From positions 1 to 64,000 of the forward strand of contig CAMVTO010000011.1 in NCBI GenBank assembly GCA_947170435.1: a stretch of 64,000 bases of DNA. The letters run 5' to 3'. Shown piece by piece: positions 24,920-35,514 of the stretch. The notes below the pieces were generated by a model. That model saw nothing but the letters and a program-made list of their open reading frames with translations. It did no database searches and was not told the origin of the DNA. The stretch's first letter is position 1, and each line of letters begins with the position of its first letter. The position numbers and the translations under genes were made by a program. This stretch comes from an uncultured Clostridia bacterium. Its GTDB lineage: Bacteria; Bacillota; Clostridia; Oscillospirales; Oscillospiraceae.

Positions 24920-26176
24920 GTGAAAATTTTACAAGGGAATATCGTCTACTCGCCCACGCTCGGCGAGTTGGTCACATTGCGCCGCGGCGCAGTGGTGCTC
25001 GATGACAAGGGTCTGGTCGTCGACGTCCTGTCCGCCGCGCCGCAGCATGCCGACGCGGAGTACATTGACTACGGCGACAAGCTGCTGATGCCGTCCTTCG
25101 TGGACATGCATCTCCACGCGCCGCAGTACCCCTTGCTCGGCATGGGCATGGATCTTCCTCTGATGGAATGGCTCAACACCTACACGTTCAAAACCGAGGC
25201 GCGTTTTGCGGACAACGATTACGCCCGCCGCACCTACCGCCGCCTCGCCAACGACCTCATCACCGGCGGGACGACGCGGGTGTGTATGTTTTCATCGCTG
25301 CACACGGACGCGACGCTGATCCTCATGGAGGAGCTGGAGCGCGCAGGTGTCACGGGCTACGTCGGCAAGGTGAACATGGATCGCAACGGCGGCGCGACGC
25401 TTCAGGAGACTACCGAGGAGAGCAAGCGCGAAACGCTGCGCTGGCTGGACGGCTGCAAGCAGTTTACGCATATCAAGCCCATCCTGACGCCGCGCTTCAC
25501 GCCGTCGTGCACCAATGAGCTGATGGCATGGCTCGGCAAGCTGAGCGAGGAGCGCGGGCTTTATGTGCAGTCCCACCTCTCCGAAAACGGCAGTGAAATC
25601 GCCTTTGTCAAGGAGCTGCACCCCGACTGTGACCAGTACTGGGAGACCTACGCCAAATACGGTCTGTGGAAGGATCACACGGTCATGGCGCACTGTGTCC
25701 ACTCTGACGAGCGGGAGCGGGAGGCGCTGCTCCGCCACAACATTGTGGTGGCCCACTGCGCAGGCTCCAACATCAACATCTGTTCCGGCGTCGCACCCAT
25801 CCGCACCATGCTCCGGGAGGGTGTGTGGGTGACGCTGGGCAGCGACATCGCCGGCGGCGCGATCCTCGCCATGAACCGCGTCATCACAATGAGCATCCGC
25901 GCGTCCAAGATCCTGCACATGCAGACGGACGGCGAGGCGGAATTCCTCACTGTGGACGAAGCGTACTATCTCGGCTCCACCGCCGGTCACCGCTACTTCG
26001 GCGCGGACGGCGGCTTTGCCAAAGGGCGGCCGCTGCACGCCATCGTCGTAGACGACAGTGTGCTGGCCGAGCCCGCGCGGGAGCTGTCGCTCCGGGAACG
26101 CTTTGAGCGGAGCATCTATCTCATGGACAAGAGCGCCATTCACGCCGTCTGGTCGGACAGCCGTCAGGTGGTCTGA
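24920..26176 (+). CDS. guaD: Guanine deaminase
   Basis: A 418-aa amidohydrolase that converts guanine to xanthine. Metal ligands are HLH in DMHLHAPQYP, His in QSHLSE, His in AHCVHS and Asp in LGSDIAGG. The segment PRFTPSCTNELM is characteristic of guanine deaminases. It starts at GTG with only a weak ribosome site. It has its own promoter and a strong terminator. There is no xanthine transporter nearby. Confidence 0.88.
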   Translation: MKILQGNIVYSPTLGELVTLRRGAVVLDDKGLVVDVLSAAPQHADAEYIDYGDKLLMPSFVDMHLHAPQYPLLGMGMDLPLMEWLNTYTFKTEARFADNDYARRTYRRLANDLITGGTTRVCMFSSLHTDATLILMEELERAGVTGYVGKVNMDRNGGATLQETTEESKRETLRWLDGCKQFTHIKPILTPRFTPSCTNELMAWLGKLSEERGLYVQSHLSENGSEIAFVKELHPDCDQYWETYAKYGLWKDHTVMAHCVHSDEREREALLRHNIVVAHCAGSNINICSGVAPIRTMLREGVWVTLGSDIAGGAILAMNRVITMSIRASKILHMQTDGEAEFLTVDEAYYLGSTAGHRYFGADGGFAKGRPLHAIVVDDSVLAEPARELSLRERFERSIYLMDKSAIHAVWSDSRQVV

Positions 26177-26186
26177 CCCACAACGC

Positions 26187-26235
26187 AAAAACGCTTTGGC
26201 AGCAGGCAGCCATTCGGCTGCCTGCTGCGCTTTTT
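26187..26235 (+). terminator. Terminator of guaD
   Basis: A 13-bp perfect stem (26199-26211 with 26216-26228) followed by GCTTTTT. Confidence 0.88.
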
Positions 26236-26332
26236 AGCATGGGTTTCTAATTTTTCCGCCACGCTTGCCGATATAAAATATGAATCATGAGATAGGAAAC
26301 GTGCCGCGTTATTGATTCGGGAGGAATGTCCG

Positions 26333-29300
26333 ATGTGGAAGAAAAAGATTGCTTCGCTGTTTTTGGCCTGCGTAATGCTGCTCTCTGTGCTGCCGGTACC
26401 GGTACGGGCAGAGGATCCCGCATACGCTTTGATTCCGATTTCCGACGGGGAGTACTGTCTATCCATTGACAAAGATCCCTATTTTATGACCGCCTCGCTT
26501 CTCGCTGAGGTCCAGTCAAGCTGGGATGAGATCGTGGCCGTCCGCATCGGAGCCAATGTCAGATATTTAAGCGAGGCCGGCAGCAATCCGTTTTCGGTGC
26601 TTCCCTCTCTTGCCGCGTTTGAGGTGGAAGACGGCAACGCATACTACACCGCTGTGAACGGCGTGTTGTTCACCCTGTTTAACAGCAGCATTTCGCAGCT
26701 GACATATTATCCCCCCGCAAAGACGACGCCGCTCACGCTTCCTGATACAACATCATATATCAGCGCCGCCGCCTTTGACAACGTCACGCAAGCGGAAATC
26801 AACGTCCCCGACGGTTTGGAGCTTGACACAAGCTCCCCCATAACCATAACCTCCCTCGAAAGCAGCCCGCACGTTACGGTTCATACCATTCCGGCCAGCG
26901 ACGTAGAGTCCGTCACGCTGCAGCTTGACGGCGCATCGTTCAGCGAGCTGCCGACGCTCGACCCCGGTGACACGCTTGCGCTGAGCGCCAGTGTCGAGCC
27001 GGCAGACGCGCTGAGCGACGTGACCTGGGAGAGCAGCAACGAGTCCGTTGCCGCGGTGACCGCAAGCGGCAGTGTCACCGCCATCGGCGAGGGCGAGGCC
27101 GTCATCACCGCCACCACGGTTGGGCTGAAGGATATGACGCCGCTCTCGGTTTCCTGCACGGTGCAGGTTCGCCCGCAGGTAACGAGCGTCGCCATCACCT
27201 CCGAGACCGGGCGCACGGCGCTGGTTCCGCAGGAAACGTTGACGCTCTCCGCATCCGCAGCTCCCGAGGGCGCAAATCAAGCTCTGTCCTGGAGTGTATC
27301 CGACACGAACGTGCTCTCGCTGAGCGCCGACACAGGAAGCTCAGTGACCGTGACGGCTCTCTCTGCCGGCAGCGCTTCTGTCACAGCCGTCTCCACCAGA
27401 TACGGAACGATCCAGGACACCTACGATATCACGGTTTCCACGCCGGTTGCCGAGATCACGCTGGATACCGATGATTTCACGCTGAATCTGACCAATCCTG
27501 TCAGCCAGTCCAGACAGTTGACTGCCACGGTAAGCCCGGAGGACGCCACCGATCAGCGCATCTCCTGGTCCAGCAGTGATGCCGCTGTCGCAACCGTCAG
27601 CCCGACCGGTCTTGTCTCCGCAGTCAGCAAGGGATCCGCCACCATCACCGCCGTCAGCGAGGATGGCGGCAAAACCGCGTCCTGTGTCGTCACGGTTCAG
27701 GAAGTCGACGTTGCCGGTCTCACCATCACCCCCTCGACGCTCAACCTTCGCATCGCCCCCTCCCTTCCCACCGCAAGATACGGACAGCTCACCGTTTCCT
27801 TCGAGCCGGATTGCGCCACCCACCAGGATGTGACCTGGTCCAGCCTCAACCCGAACATTGCCACCGTCGACCAGAGCGGCAAGGTCACTGCCGTCAACAA
27901 CGGAGAGGCTTACATCATCGCCATCAGCTCTCACGGCACGGACGGCGATTCTGTCACGGCGCAGTGCAAGGTCACCGTGGAACTGGGCGTCACCTCGATC
28001 ACGATCCCCGAGGAACTGGAGCTTTCGCTGAACAAGGAAGGCGCTGCCAGCCGGGCAGCGCTCTCCGCCACAGTCACTCCCGCAAACTCCACCGATGCTT
28101 TCAGCTGGACCAGCAGCAACGAGAGCGTCGCCACCGTCGATCAGAACGGCGGCGTCACCGCCGTTGGCGAGGGCGTCGCAACCGTCACCGCCACCTGCGG
28201 CAGCGTCAAGGCGACCTGCACCGTTACGGTCACGGATTATCAGGTCAAGTCTTTCGATACCCCGCCGCGCAGTGTGGAAGTCAAGGTTGGCAAAAGTGAC
28301 ACGCTCTCCGCGAAACTCGGGCCGGCGCACGCCATTGACAAGACGATCGTCTGGGCGATCGACGACGCAGCCGTCGCTTCCCTCGGGCAAGCGGAGCTTG
28401 CGAGCGACGGCACCTCGACCGTCGCCGTTCAGGGTCTCAAGGTTGGCACGGCCACCGTTACGGCCAGGTCGCTGGACAATGATTCCGTTGTCGCGACTTG
28501 CACCGTCACGGTGCCGGAGGTCAAGGTCGATTCTCTGGCGCTCAACCGTACAACTCTCAAGCTGTACCGCAACTCGCCGGATGGCAAAGCCGATGACTTT
28601 CCTCCGTCCGGCACACTGACGCTCACCGTCTCCCCTGCGGACACCACCAATGACGTGGTCTGGACGAACAGCAACGACGGCGTGGTTGCGCTGGGCAGCG
28701 CGCAATACCAAACCTCCAACAACGTTAAAACCGGCGCCGTAACGCTCACCGCCGTGGATGGCGGCACCTCCGTCATCACCGCCACCGCCGACGGGCAGGC
28801 GGTACAGTGTACCGTGACCGTTGCTGTTTTGGCAGCCAACATCACGCTCAACAAGAGCGAGCTGGACCTGGTAAAGGGCACCAGCGCAGCGCTGATTCCC
28901 ACCGTACTCCCCGAGAACGTTGACAATCGTGCCGTTACCTGGACGAGCAGCAACGAAGCTGTGGCAACCGTGGACGCAAGCGGCATGGTAACCGCTGTCG
29001 CCACGAGCGGTACAGCAACCATCACCGCCACCGCCAAGGATGGCAGCGGCGTACAGGCGAGCTGCACCGTCACGGCAAAGCCGGTTCCCGTGAGCGGCAT
29101 TGTCATCAGCCCTGCGAGCATCGCGCTGGAAAAGGGCGACGCAGCAAGTCTCACCGCAAGCGTTATGCCCGCCTCAGCAACGAACCGCTCCGTCACCTGG
29201 GCAAGCGCGGACAGCAGCATCGCCGCTGTGGATGAAAGCGGCAATGTGACCGCAGTCAATGGCGGTACGACCACCATCACCGCCACCACTGCCGACGGCA

Positions 29301-32300
29301 GCTATACCGCGGATTGCGAGGTCACCGTCACCGTCGCGCTGACGGGGCTGGCGCTGAATTACAGCACGCTCACCATTCGGCGGGCGGAGAACTCCGCCAA
29401 CACTGGCACGCTGATTGCCACCGTCGCGCCCGCAGATACCACCGCCGGCAGCATCCTATGGTTTAGCAGCGATCCAAACACCGTTTCCGTGCAGAGCAGC
29501 TCCGCCATAGACAAGACGACAGGCGAGGCCAGTGTCACACTGGAGGGCAAAAAAGCCGGCAGCGCCACCGTCACCGCGTGGCTCGGCAATTTAAGCCGTG
29601 CCTGCACCGTCACCGTTGAGCAGCCGGCCGGCAGCGTCACCCTTGACCGCGACTCGCTTGCGCTCAGTCTGCACAAGACCGGCGCAGCCAGCCAGGATAC
29701 GCTCGTCGCAGCAGCGGCACCTTCTGACTGCACCGACAGGCTCGAATGGTCCAGCAACAACGAAAGCGTTGCCACTGTGGATGAAAACGGCGTTGTCACA
29801 GCGATATCCGCAGGCACGGCGATCATCAAAGCCTCCGCCGGCGACGTCAACGATACCTGCGCAGTCACCGTCACGGACTACCAGATCCGCACACTGAGTA
29901 TGGACAGCGAGCTGACCGTGTACCTCAACGGCAACGGGGATTATCCCGCCCAGCAGACGCTGACGCTTTCCATCGAGCCTTTTGATACGGAGGACGTCAT
30001 CTCCTGGCGCAGCGGCAACCCCGACGCCGTGACGCTGGGCACGCCCGAATACTCCACCGTCGGAAGCAGTAAAACCGGCACTGTGAAAATCACGGCCGCG
30101 GGCGCCGGCAAGGCCGTCATCACTGCCGTCGCGCCCAACGGAACAGCCGCGCACTGCACCGTCACCGTCATCGTGCTCGCCGAAGCAGTCGCACTGGATC
30201 GGAGCGTCGTCACACTGGAGCAGGCGGAGCAAACAACGCTGAAGGCAACCGTCTCCCCTGCCGCCGTCAATCGTTCGGCGGTAACGTGGACGAGCAGCGA
30301 CGAATCCGTTGCGGTTGTCAACGACGGCGTTGTGACCGCAGTGGCTCGCGGCACGGCAACCATCACCGCGACAGCGGTGGACGGCAGCGGCAAGTATGCC
30401 GCGTGCGCCGTCACCGTAAATGACATCTCTGTCAAGGACGTGCGCGTCACGCCCAAACGGCTTACGCTGCAGGAGGGCAATACCTCTGACGTGCTGGGCG
30501 CGTCCGTCACGCCCTCGACCGCGGCCAACAAATCCGTCACCTGGAGCAGCAACAGCGACTGCGTCACCGTAGATCCCTCAACCGGCGCTATTACAGCGGT
30601 CAGCGTCGGCGAGGCGGAGATCACCGTGACAACGGCAGATGGCGGACTGACTGACGTCTGCTATGTCACGGTCACCCCCACGCCTGTGGAGACGATTGTG
30701 CTCTCGAAAAGCTCCCTTGACGTGTTTTTCCGCAATGTTGAAGATCGAACGCAGACGCTGACCGCCACCATCGAGCCGGATCACGCCACCAACAAGAACC
30801 TCAGCTGGACGAGCAGCGATGAATCTGTTGCCACGGTGGTCGGCAACAACGGCACTGCCGCGCTCACGCTGCACAAGGCCGGCACCGCGGTCATCACCGC
30901 GCGCTCTGTGAGCAATCCCGATATCAGTGCCACCTGCTCCGTCACCGTGCGCACCACCAGCGTTGCCGGTGTTTCGCTGAACACCGCGCTGCTGGAGCTG
31001 GATCCCGCGGACGATGCGCAGCTGACTGCAACCCTGACCTCAGACACAGAGAATGTCGCCCCCGATAACAGCGCTGTTTCCTGGTCCAGCAGTAACACCA
31101 GCGTCGCCACGGTTGACAGCAGCGGCAAGGTGCATGCCGTCGCCGCAGGCACCGCGGTCATCACCGTCCGCACCGCGGATCAGGGGCTTACCGCCACCTG
31201 TGTCGTGCGCGTATGGCAGAAAGTCACCGGCGTTTCGCTGAATACGACCGCGTTGGATCTGGATATCGGCGATAGTTATACCCTTACCGCCACGGTGAAT
31301 CCCAGCAACGCCGCAAACAAAGCTGTCACCTGGGAGAGCGATGCTCCCGCTGTCGCTGCCGTCGACGCTGCGGGCAACGTCGAGGCGCTCTCTGACGGCG
31401 TCGCGCACATCAAGGTCACTACAGAAGATCAGGGTAAATCCGCCACCTGCACGATTACGGTCAGCAGTGTGGCCGTCAGCAGTGTCGCGCTGAACGAAAC
31501 CTCGCTGACGCTGCTCGTCAACGATGTCCGCACGCTGAGCGCAAGCATCTCCCCCGACAACGCCACGAACAAAACCCTCGATTGGGAGAGCGATCAGCCC
31601 GGTATCGTCAGCGTTGCAGGCGGTCGCATCACAGCGATTGCCGCCGGAACGGCGACAATCACCGCCAAAGCTGACGGCAAAACCGCCACATGCAGCGTCA
31701 CGGTTTACGCCGCCGTAACCGGCGTCAGCATCAGCGGCAGCGGCATTCTCGCACTGAACGTGGGCGACGATGAGACGCTTACCGCAACCGTTGCCCCTGT
31801 AAATGAGGCGGATAGCCACGTCACATGGAGCAGCAGCAATACCAACGTAGTCACCGTCGACGACGGCGGCAAGGTCTCTGCCGTCGCGTCGGGAACCGCG
31901 GTCATCACAGCGACCTCCGTCGCCAACCCGAGCAAGCAGGCGTTCCGCACAGTCAAGGTCGCGCAGCCGGTCGAAAGTGTCACACTTTCGGCGGACTCGC
32001 TCGTCTTTGACCTCAGCGCCGAGAATCGCAGCTCCGTACTGACCGCTGCCATCTCTCCGAGCAACACCACGGATTCCGTGACGTGGACGGTCGCAGACAG
32101 CACCATTGCACAGATCAGCGCGCCATCCACAGCGAGTGGCAGCAGCACTGTCACGGTCTATGCCCTCAAGGCGGGTAGCACAACCGTCACCGTCACTTGC
32201 GGCAATCAGGCCCAAACCTGCGATATCACGGTTACAAATCCCGTCACAAAGCCTGTGACCGGCGTGAGCATCGCTGAGCCCGCTTCGGCTATCGAGCTGA

Positions 32301-34735
32301 ATATGGGCGACACCCTGACGTTGCACGCAACGGTTTCTCCCGACGACGCGACAAACCAATCCGTCACATGGGTCAGCAGCAATCCTGCTGTTGCCGCGGT
32401 CGTTGCCGGCATCATTACGCCCATCGCCCCGGGCACCGCTTCCATTGTCGTCACAACCGCGGACGGCGAGTACCACGACTCCCGCACCGTCACCGTCAAG
32501 CAGCTCGCCACCGGCATCACGCTGACCCCCGCAGTGCTCTCGCTTCCTGTCGGAGCGACCGAGGCGCTGAGCGCAGATCTTCTGGGCAACCCCACAAACC
32601 CCAACGTGGACTGGTCGGTGAGCGGAAACGCCGTCAGCGTCAACGACAGCGGCGTGGTCACGGCTCTCGCGGCGGGCACCGCCACGGTGATCGCCGCGGC
32701 AGCTGACCGCAGCGGCGTATCCAAGTCCTGCACGGTCACCGTCTATGAGCCGGTAAGCGACGTCTCGATTCGGAAGGGCGGCGATCCGGTCTCGAGTCTG
32801 GCGCTCAATATGGTCACCGAAACCGCCGCACAGCTCAGCGCTGTGACAACCGGGGGCAGCAATGTCTCCCTCGTTTGGTCGAGCAGCAACGAGTCCGTTG
32901 CAACAGTGGACGCCACCGGTCTGGTCTCCGTCGTTGGCGCAGGCACCGCGGTGATCCGTGTCACCGCAACCACCGGGGATGTATCCGTCAGCGCGAGCTG
33001 CAACGTGACCGTCCGCAAGGCCGTGCTCTCCACCGATACCACCTCCATGACCCTCACGCCCATAAGCAATGCGGCCAATGCTGTCTTTACCCCCTGGGCA
33101 TCGGGCACGTCACTCACATGGAGCGTTTCCGGCAGCAGCATCACCCGCACGGAAGGCGCGTTGAGCGACAGCGATAAAACCTATACGATCTCCTCGCTGA
33201 GCAATGGCGTCACCACCGTCTCCTGGGCAAAGGCGGAGGATGCGCGATATGAGGCCAGCAGCGGCGAGATCACAGTCTACTCCCTGTACAACCCGATCAC
33301 AGAGGTTGCGGTTGACCGCAGCAAGCTGGAAACCGGCTGCGAACTGACCGCTTCGCTCGATCAGGCAAACCGCACGGTTCGCGTCGCCGGCTATGTCAAC
33401 GCTGCCCCGTCGGAGTACTCTCTCCTCGGCAAGCTGATCTTTACGCCGGCGAGCGGCGTGATTGACGGCCTGAGCGCTATGTACGATGCCGAAGCCGGCA
33501 CGGTTGTCGCTAAGCTGGGCGACAGCACAATCTGCACCTATACTTTGGATCGCAGCGGCATTGTCTCTCTGCCTGCAAATGTGAAGGTCAAAACCACACT
33601 GATTGCAGAGGCGAACACGGCTGTCTCAGAGGTAAATCTCACCAACGCCGACATCAGCGGCATCGAGTCGGCTGTCTCCGCGGCGCGATCCGACGCAGGC
33701 GACAACATTCGGGAAGGTGCGGACGTTGTGGTTGAGGTCAGCCTTGTCCCGGTGAGTCAGACGGTGGACAAGATCGCCGGTTACAACACCGTGACGCTTG
33801 ACATCACGCCGCAGTACACCGTCTCTGAGAACGGTGCCTTCGTTTGCAACGGCACGCTCAGCGAGCTGCCCGCCGCTGTTACGATCCGGGTGGAGACCTC
33901 CTTCCGGCCCACGCTGATCGTGCACAAGCATGAAGACAGCATCGAGTACATCACGCCGGTTTGCAGCAGCGAACCGAATGCAAACGGTCTCTACACCGTC
34001 TCGTGGCAGCAGCGAACCTTCAGCGAGGTGTCGCTTATGGATGAAGCGGCGGCACAGCGGTTCCTCGCGGAGCAGGCCAATGCGGATAAGCCTGCCGAAG
34101 AGCCCACTAAGCCCACGTCCGGCGGCGGTGTTTCCGGCGGCGCGCCTGCCGCGCCGGTATCCGCGCAGCCGGCATCTGCGGAGCCCGCTCCCGGCGCCTT
34201 TGCCGATGTGCCGGTGTCTCACTGGGCGGCGGAGGCCATTGCCTACGCGTCCGCCCGAGGCATCATGAACGGCACGGGCGGCGACATCTTCGCTCCCGAA
34301 GCCGCGGCAAGCCGTGCCATGATCGCGCAGATTCTCTTCAACCTCACGCCCGGCAAAACCGCCGGTACGCAAGGCTTTGCCGACGCCGCCGGAACGTGGT
34401 ACGCCGAGGCCGCAGGCTGGGCGGCGTCCTGCGGCATTGTCACCGGCATCGACGGCAGCTTCCGCGGCAACGACACGATCACCCGTGAGCAACTCGTCAC
34501 CATGCTTCACCGTTACGCAAAATTCATGGGTCGGGAGCTCTCGGCAGAAGCATCGGATTACGACCGTTTCACCGACACCGCAACCGTCTCACCGTGGGCG
34601 CGTGAAGCCATGCGCTGGGCAGTTGATTCCGGCCTGATTCAGGGCATCGGCAACACGTTATCGCCCAGCGCCGGCGCGACCCGCGCGCAGATCGCTGCGA
34701 TCATGATGCGGTTCTGCGAAGCCGCCGCCGTCTGA
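26333..34735 (+). CDS. Giant secreted surface protein with Big_2 repeats and SLH anchor
   Basis: A 2800-aa exported protein. A Sec signal peptide (MWKKK, hydrophobic core, cleavage near VRA-ED) is followed by a BspA-like leucine-rich segment (~residues 60-160), about 23-24 bacterial Ig-like Big_2 domains, a roughly 300-aa beta-rich region, a Pro/Ala-rich linker and C-terminal SLH motifs (FADVPVSHWA, then two more ending RAQIAAIMMRF). SLH modules bind pyruvylated secondary wall polymers. ATG 26333 with GGGAGGA upstream is preferred over an upstream ATG. Probably an adhesin or wall stalk. Codon use matches the host. It has its own terminator. Confidence 0.9.
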   Translation: MWKKKIASLFLACVMLLSVLPVPVRAEDPAYALIPISDGEYCLSIDKDPYFMTASLLAEVQSSWDEIVAVRIGANVRYLSEAGSNPFSVLPSLAAFEVEDGNAYYTAVNGVLFTLFNSSISQLTYYPPAKTTPLTLPDTTSYISAAAFDNVTQAEINVPDGLELDTSSPITITSLESSPHVTVHTIPASDVESVTLQLDGASFSELPTLDPGDTLALSASVEPADALSDVTWESSNESVAAVTASGSVTAIGEGEAVITATTVGLKDMTPLSVSCTVQVRPQVTSVAITSETGRTALVPQETLTLSASAAPEGANQALSWSVSDTNVLSLSADTGSSVTVTALSAGSASVTAVSTRYGTIQDTYDITVSTPVAEITLDTDDFTLNLTNPVSQSRQLTATVSPEDATDQRISWSSSDAAVATVSPTGLVSAVSKGSATITAVSEDGGKTASCVVTVQEVDVAGLTITPSTLNLRIAPSLPTARYGQLTVSFEPDCATHQDVTWSSLNPNIATVDQSGKVTAVNNGEAYIIAISSHGTDGDSVTAQCKVTVELGVTSITIPEELELSLNKEGAASRAALSATVTPANSTDAFSWTSSNESVATVDQNGGVTAVGEGVATVTATCGSVKATCTVTVTDYQVKSFDTPPRSVEVKVGKSDTLSAKLGPAHAIDKTIVWAIDDAAVASLGQAELASDGTSTVAVQGLKVGTATVTARSLDNDSVVATCTVTVPEVKVDSLALNRTTLKLYRNSPDGKADDFPPSGTLTLTVSPADTTNDVVWTNSNDGVVALGSAQYQTSNNVKTGAVTLTAVDGGTSVITATADGQAVQCTVTVAVLAANITLNKSELDLVKGTSAALIPTVLPENVDNRAVTWTSSNEAVATVDASGMVTAVATSGTATITATAKDGSGVQASCTVTAKPVPVSGIVISPASIALEKGDAASLTASVMPASATNRSVTWASADSSIAAVDESGNVTAVNGGTTTITATTADGSYTADCEVTVTVALTGLALNYSTLTIRRAENSANTGTLIATVAPADTTAGSILWFSSDPNTVSVQSSSAIDKTTGEASVTLEGKKAGSATVTAWLGNLSRACTVTVEQPAGSVTLDRDSLALSLHKTGAASQDTLVAAAAPSDCTDRLEWSSNNESVATVDENGVVTAISAGTAIIKASAGDVNDTCAVTVTDYQIRTLSMDSELTVYLNGNGDYPAQQTLTLSIEPFDTEDVISWRSGNPDAVTLGTPEYSTVGSSKTGTVKITAAGAGKAVITAVAPNGTAAHCTVTVIVLAEAVALDRSVVTLEQAEQTTLKATVSPAAVNRSAVTWTSSDESVAVVNDGVVTAVARGTATITATAVDGSGKYAACAVTVNDISVKDVRVTPKRLTLQEGNTSDVLGASVTPSTAANKSVTWSSNSDCVTVDPSTGAITAVSVGEAEITVTTADGGLTDVCYVTVTPTPVETIVLSKSSLDVFFRNVEDRTQTLTATIEPDHATNKNLSWTSSDESVATVVGNNGTAALTLHKAGTAVITARSVSNPDISATCSVTVRTTSVAGVSLNTALLELDPADDAQLTATLTSDTENVAPDNSAVSWSSSNTSVATVDSSGKVHAVAAGTAVITVRTADQGLTATCVVRVWQKVTGVSLNTTALDLDIGDSYTLTATVNPSNAANKAVTWESDAPAVAAVDAAGNVEALSDGVAHIKVTTEDQGKSATCTITVSSVAVSSVALNETSLTLLVNDVRTLSASISPDNATNKTLDWESDQPGIVSVAGGRITAIAAGTATITAKADGKTATCSVTVYAAVTGVSISGSGILALNVGDDETLTATVAPVNEADSHVTWSSSNTNVVTVDDGGKVSAVASGTAVITATSVANPSKQAFRTVKVAQPVESVTLSADSLVFDLSAENRSSVLTAAISPSNTTDSVTWTVADSTIAQISAPSTASGSSTVTVYALKAGSTTVTVTCGNQAQTCDITVTNPVTKPVTGVSIAEPASAIELNMGDTLTLHATVSPDDATNQSVTWVSSNPAVAAVVAGIITPIAPGTASIVVTTADGEYHDSRTVTVKQLATGITLTPAVLSLPVGATEALSADLLGNPTNPNVDWSVSGNAVSVNDSGVVTALAAGTATVIAAAADRSGVSKSCTVTVYEPVSDVSIRKGGDPVSSLALNMVTETAAQLSAVTTGGSNVSLVWSSSNESVATVDATGLVSVVGAGTAVIRVTATTGDVSVSASCNVTVRKAVLSTDTTSMTLTPISNAANAVFTPWASGTSLTWSVSGSSITRTEGALSDSDKTYTISSLSNGVTTVSWAKAEDARYEASSGEITVYSLYNPITEVAVDRSKLETGCELTASLDQANRTVRVAGYVNAAPSEYSLLGKLIFTPASGVIDGLSAMYDAEAGTVVAKLGDSTICTYTLDRSGIVSLPANVKVKTTLIAEANTAVSEVNLTNADISGIESAVSAARSDAGDNIREGADVVVEVSLVPVSQTVDKIAGYNTVTLDITPQYTVSENGAFVCNGTLSELPAAVTIRVETSFRPTLIVHKHEDSIEYITPVCSSEPNANGLYTVSWQQRTFSEVSLMDEAAAQRFLAEQANADKPAEEPTKPTSGGGVSGGAPAAPVSAQPASAEPAPGAFADVPVSHWAAEAIAYASARGIMNGTGGDIFAPEAAASRAMIAQILFNLTPGKTAGTQGFADAAGTWYAEAAGWAASCGIVTGIDGSFRGNDTITREQLVTMLHRYAKFMGRELSAEASDYDRFTDTATVSPWAREAMRWAVDSGLIQGIGNTLSPSAGATRAQIAAIMMRFCEAAAV
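26894..33285 (+). repeat. Tandem Big_2 domain repeats (protein level)
   Basis: About 23-24 units of roughly 85-90 residues with the pattern VTWSSSNESVATVD.xG.VTAV..GTATITA...DG....CTVTV. Copies are diverged in DNA, so the array is old rather than a recent expansion. A few units (for example those with GSAQYQT or GTPEYST) carry a longer insertion before the VTAV-like strand and form a second subtype. The last unit is degenerate. Confidence 0.85.
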
Positions 34736-34743
34736 AAAGCGCA

Positions 34744-34776
34744 AAAAAAGAACGCCTTTCGGCGTTCTTTTTTTGT
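34744..34776. terminator. Bidirectional terminator
   Basis: A-run, GAACGCC, TTTC loop, GGCGTTC and T-run between the giant gene and nagB, which converge. Confidence 0.9.
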
Positions 34777-34784
34777 GTTCGCGC

Positions 34785-35510
34785 TCAGCACTTGGAAAGA
34801 GCCGCTTCGTCAGCGACGAGGGTAAAGTTCTTGTGCAGCTGCAAAATGGAAGCCGGTACCCGCGGGGTCACCGGACCGAAGAACGCGTCGCGTACCGCGT
34901 CCGCCTTGTTCTCGCCGCTCGCCACCATGACTACGCGCTCGGCCTGCATGATGTCAAGGATACCCATGCTGTAAGCATAGCGCGGCACATCGTCGATGCT
35001 TTCAAAGAAACGCTTGTTGGCCTGGATGGTAGCCTCCGTCAGCTCCACCTTATGGGTACCCTTGACAAAGCAGTCACCCGGCTCGTTGAAGCCGATATGC
35101 CCGTTGGGACCGATGCCAAGCAGCTGGAGGTTGACGCCGCCAAGCTTGCGGATGATGGCATTATAGCGGGCACATTCCTCCTCTTCATCGAGATTCGTAC
35201 CGTTTGGGATATTGGTGTTCTTGAGGTCGATGTTGATGTGATTGAAAAAATTCACGCGCATGAAGTGGGTATAGCTCTGCTCATGGTCGGCGGCAAGTCC
35301 CACATACTCGTCCAGGTTCACCGTGCGTACGCGGCTGAAATCCACATCGCCCTTTTCATACCATTTGATGAGCTGTTTGTACGTTCCAATGGGGCTGGAG
35401 CCTGTGGCAAGACCCAGCACGCTGTCCGGGTGCAGAATGACCTGCGCGGAGAGAATATTCGCCGCCTGCCGGCTCATGTGGTCGTAGTCCCTCGCTCTGA
35501 TGATCTCCAT
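34785..35510 (-). CDS. nagB: Glucosamine-6-phosphate deaminase
   Basis: A 241-aa NagB, converting glucosamine-6-phosphate to fructose-6-phosphate and ammonia. GLATGSSPIGTY binds the phosphate, NLDEY holds the catalytic Asp, and GIGPNGHIGFNEP is the family signature. The start at 35510 has AAGGAG eight bases upstream. Four bases downstream of the nagA stop. It lacks the extended C-terminus with allosteric residues of the E. coli enzyme, as in other short Firmicute NagBs. Confidence 0.95.
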   Translation of the reverse strand: MEIIRARDYDHMSRQAANILSAQVILHPDSVLGLATGSSPIGTYKQLIKWYEKGDVDFSRVRTVNLDEYVGLAADHEQSYTHFMRVNFFNHINIDLKNTNIPNGTNLDEEEECARYNAIIRKLGGVNLQLLGIGPNGHIGFNEPGDCFVKGTHKVELTEATIQANKRFFESIDDVPRYAYSMGILDIMQAERVVMVASGENKADAVRDAFFGPVTPRVPASILQLHKNFTLVADEAALSKC

Positions 35511-35514
35511 GAAA

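Noticed and set aside
26894-33285. Possible CRISPR or DNA tandem array
   Set aside because: The periodicity is at protein level (Big_2), DNA copies are diverged and no short identical repeats with spacers occur. No CRISPR array was seen anywhere in the window.
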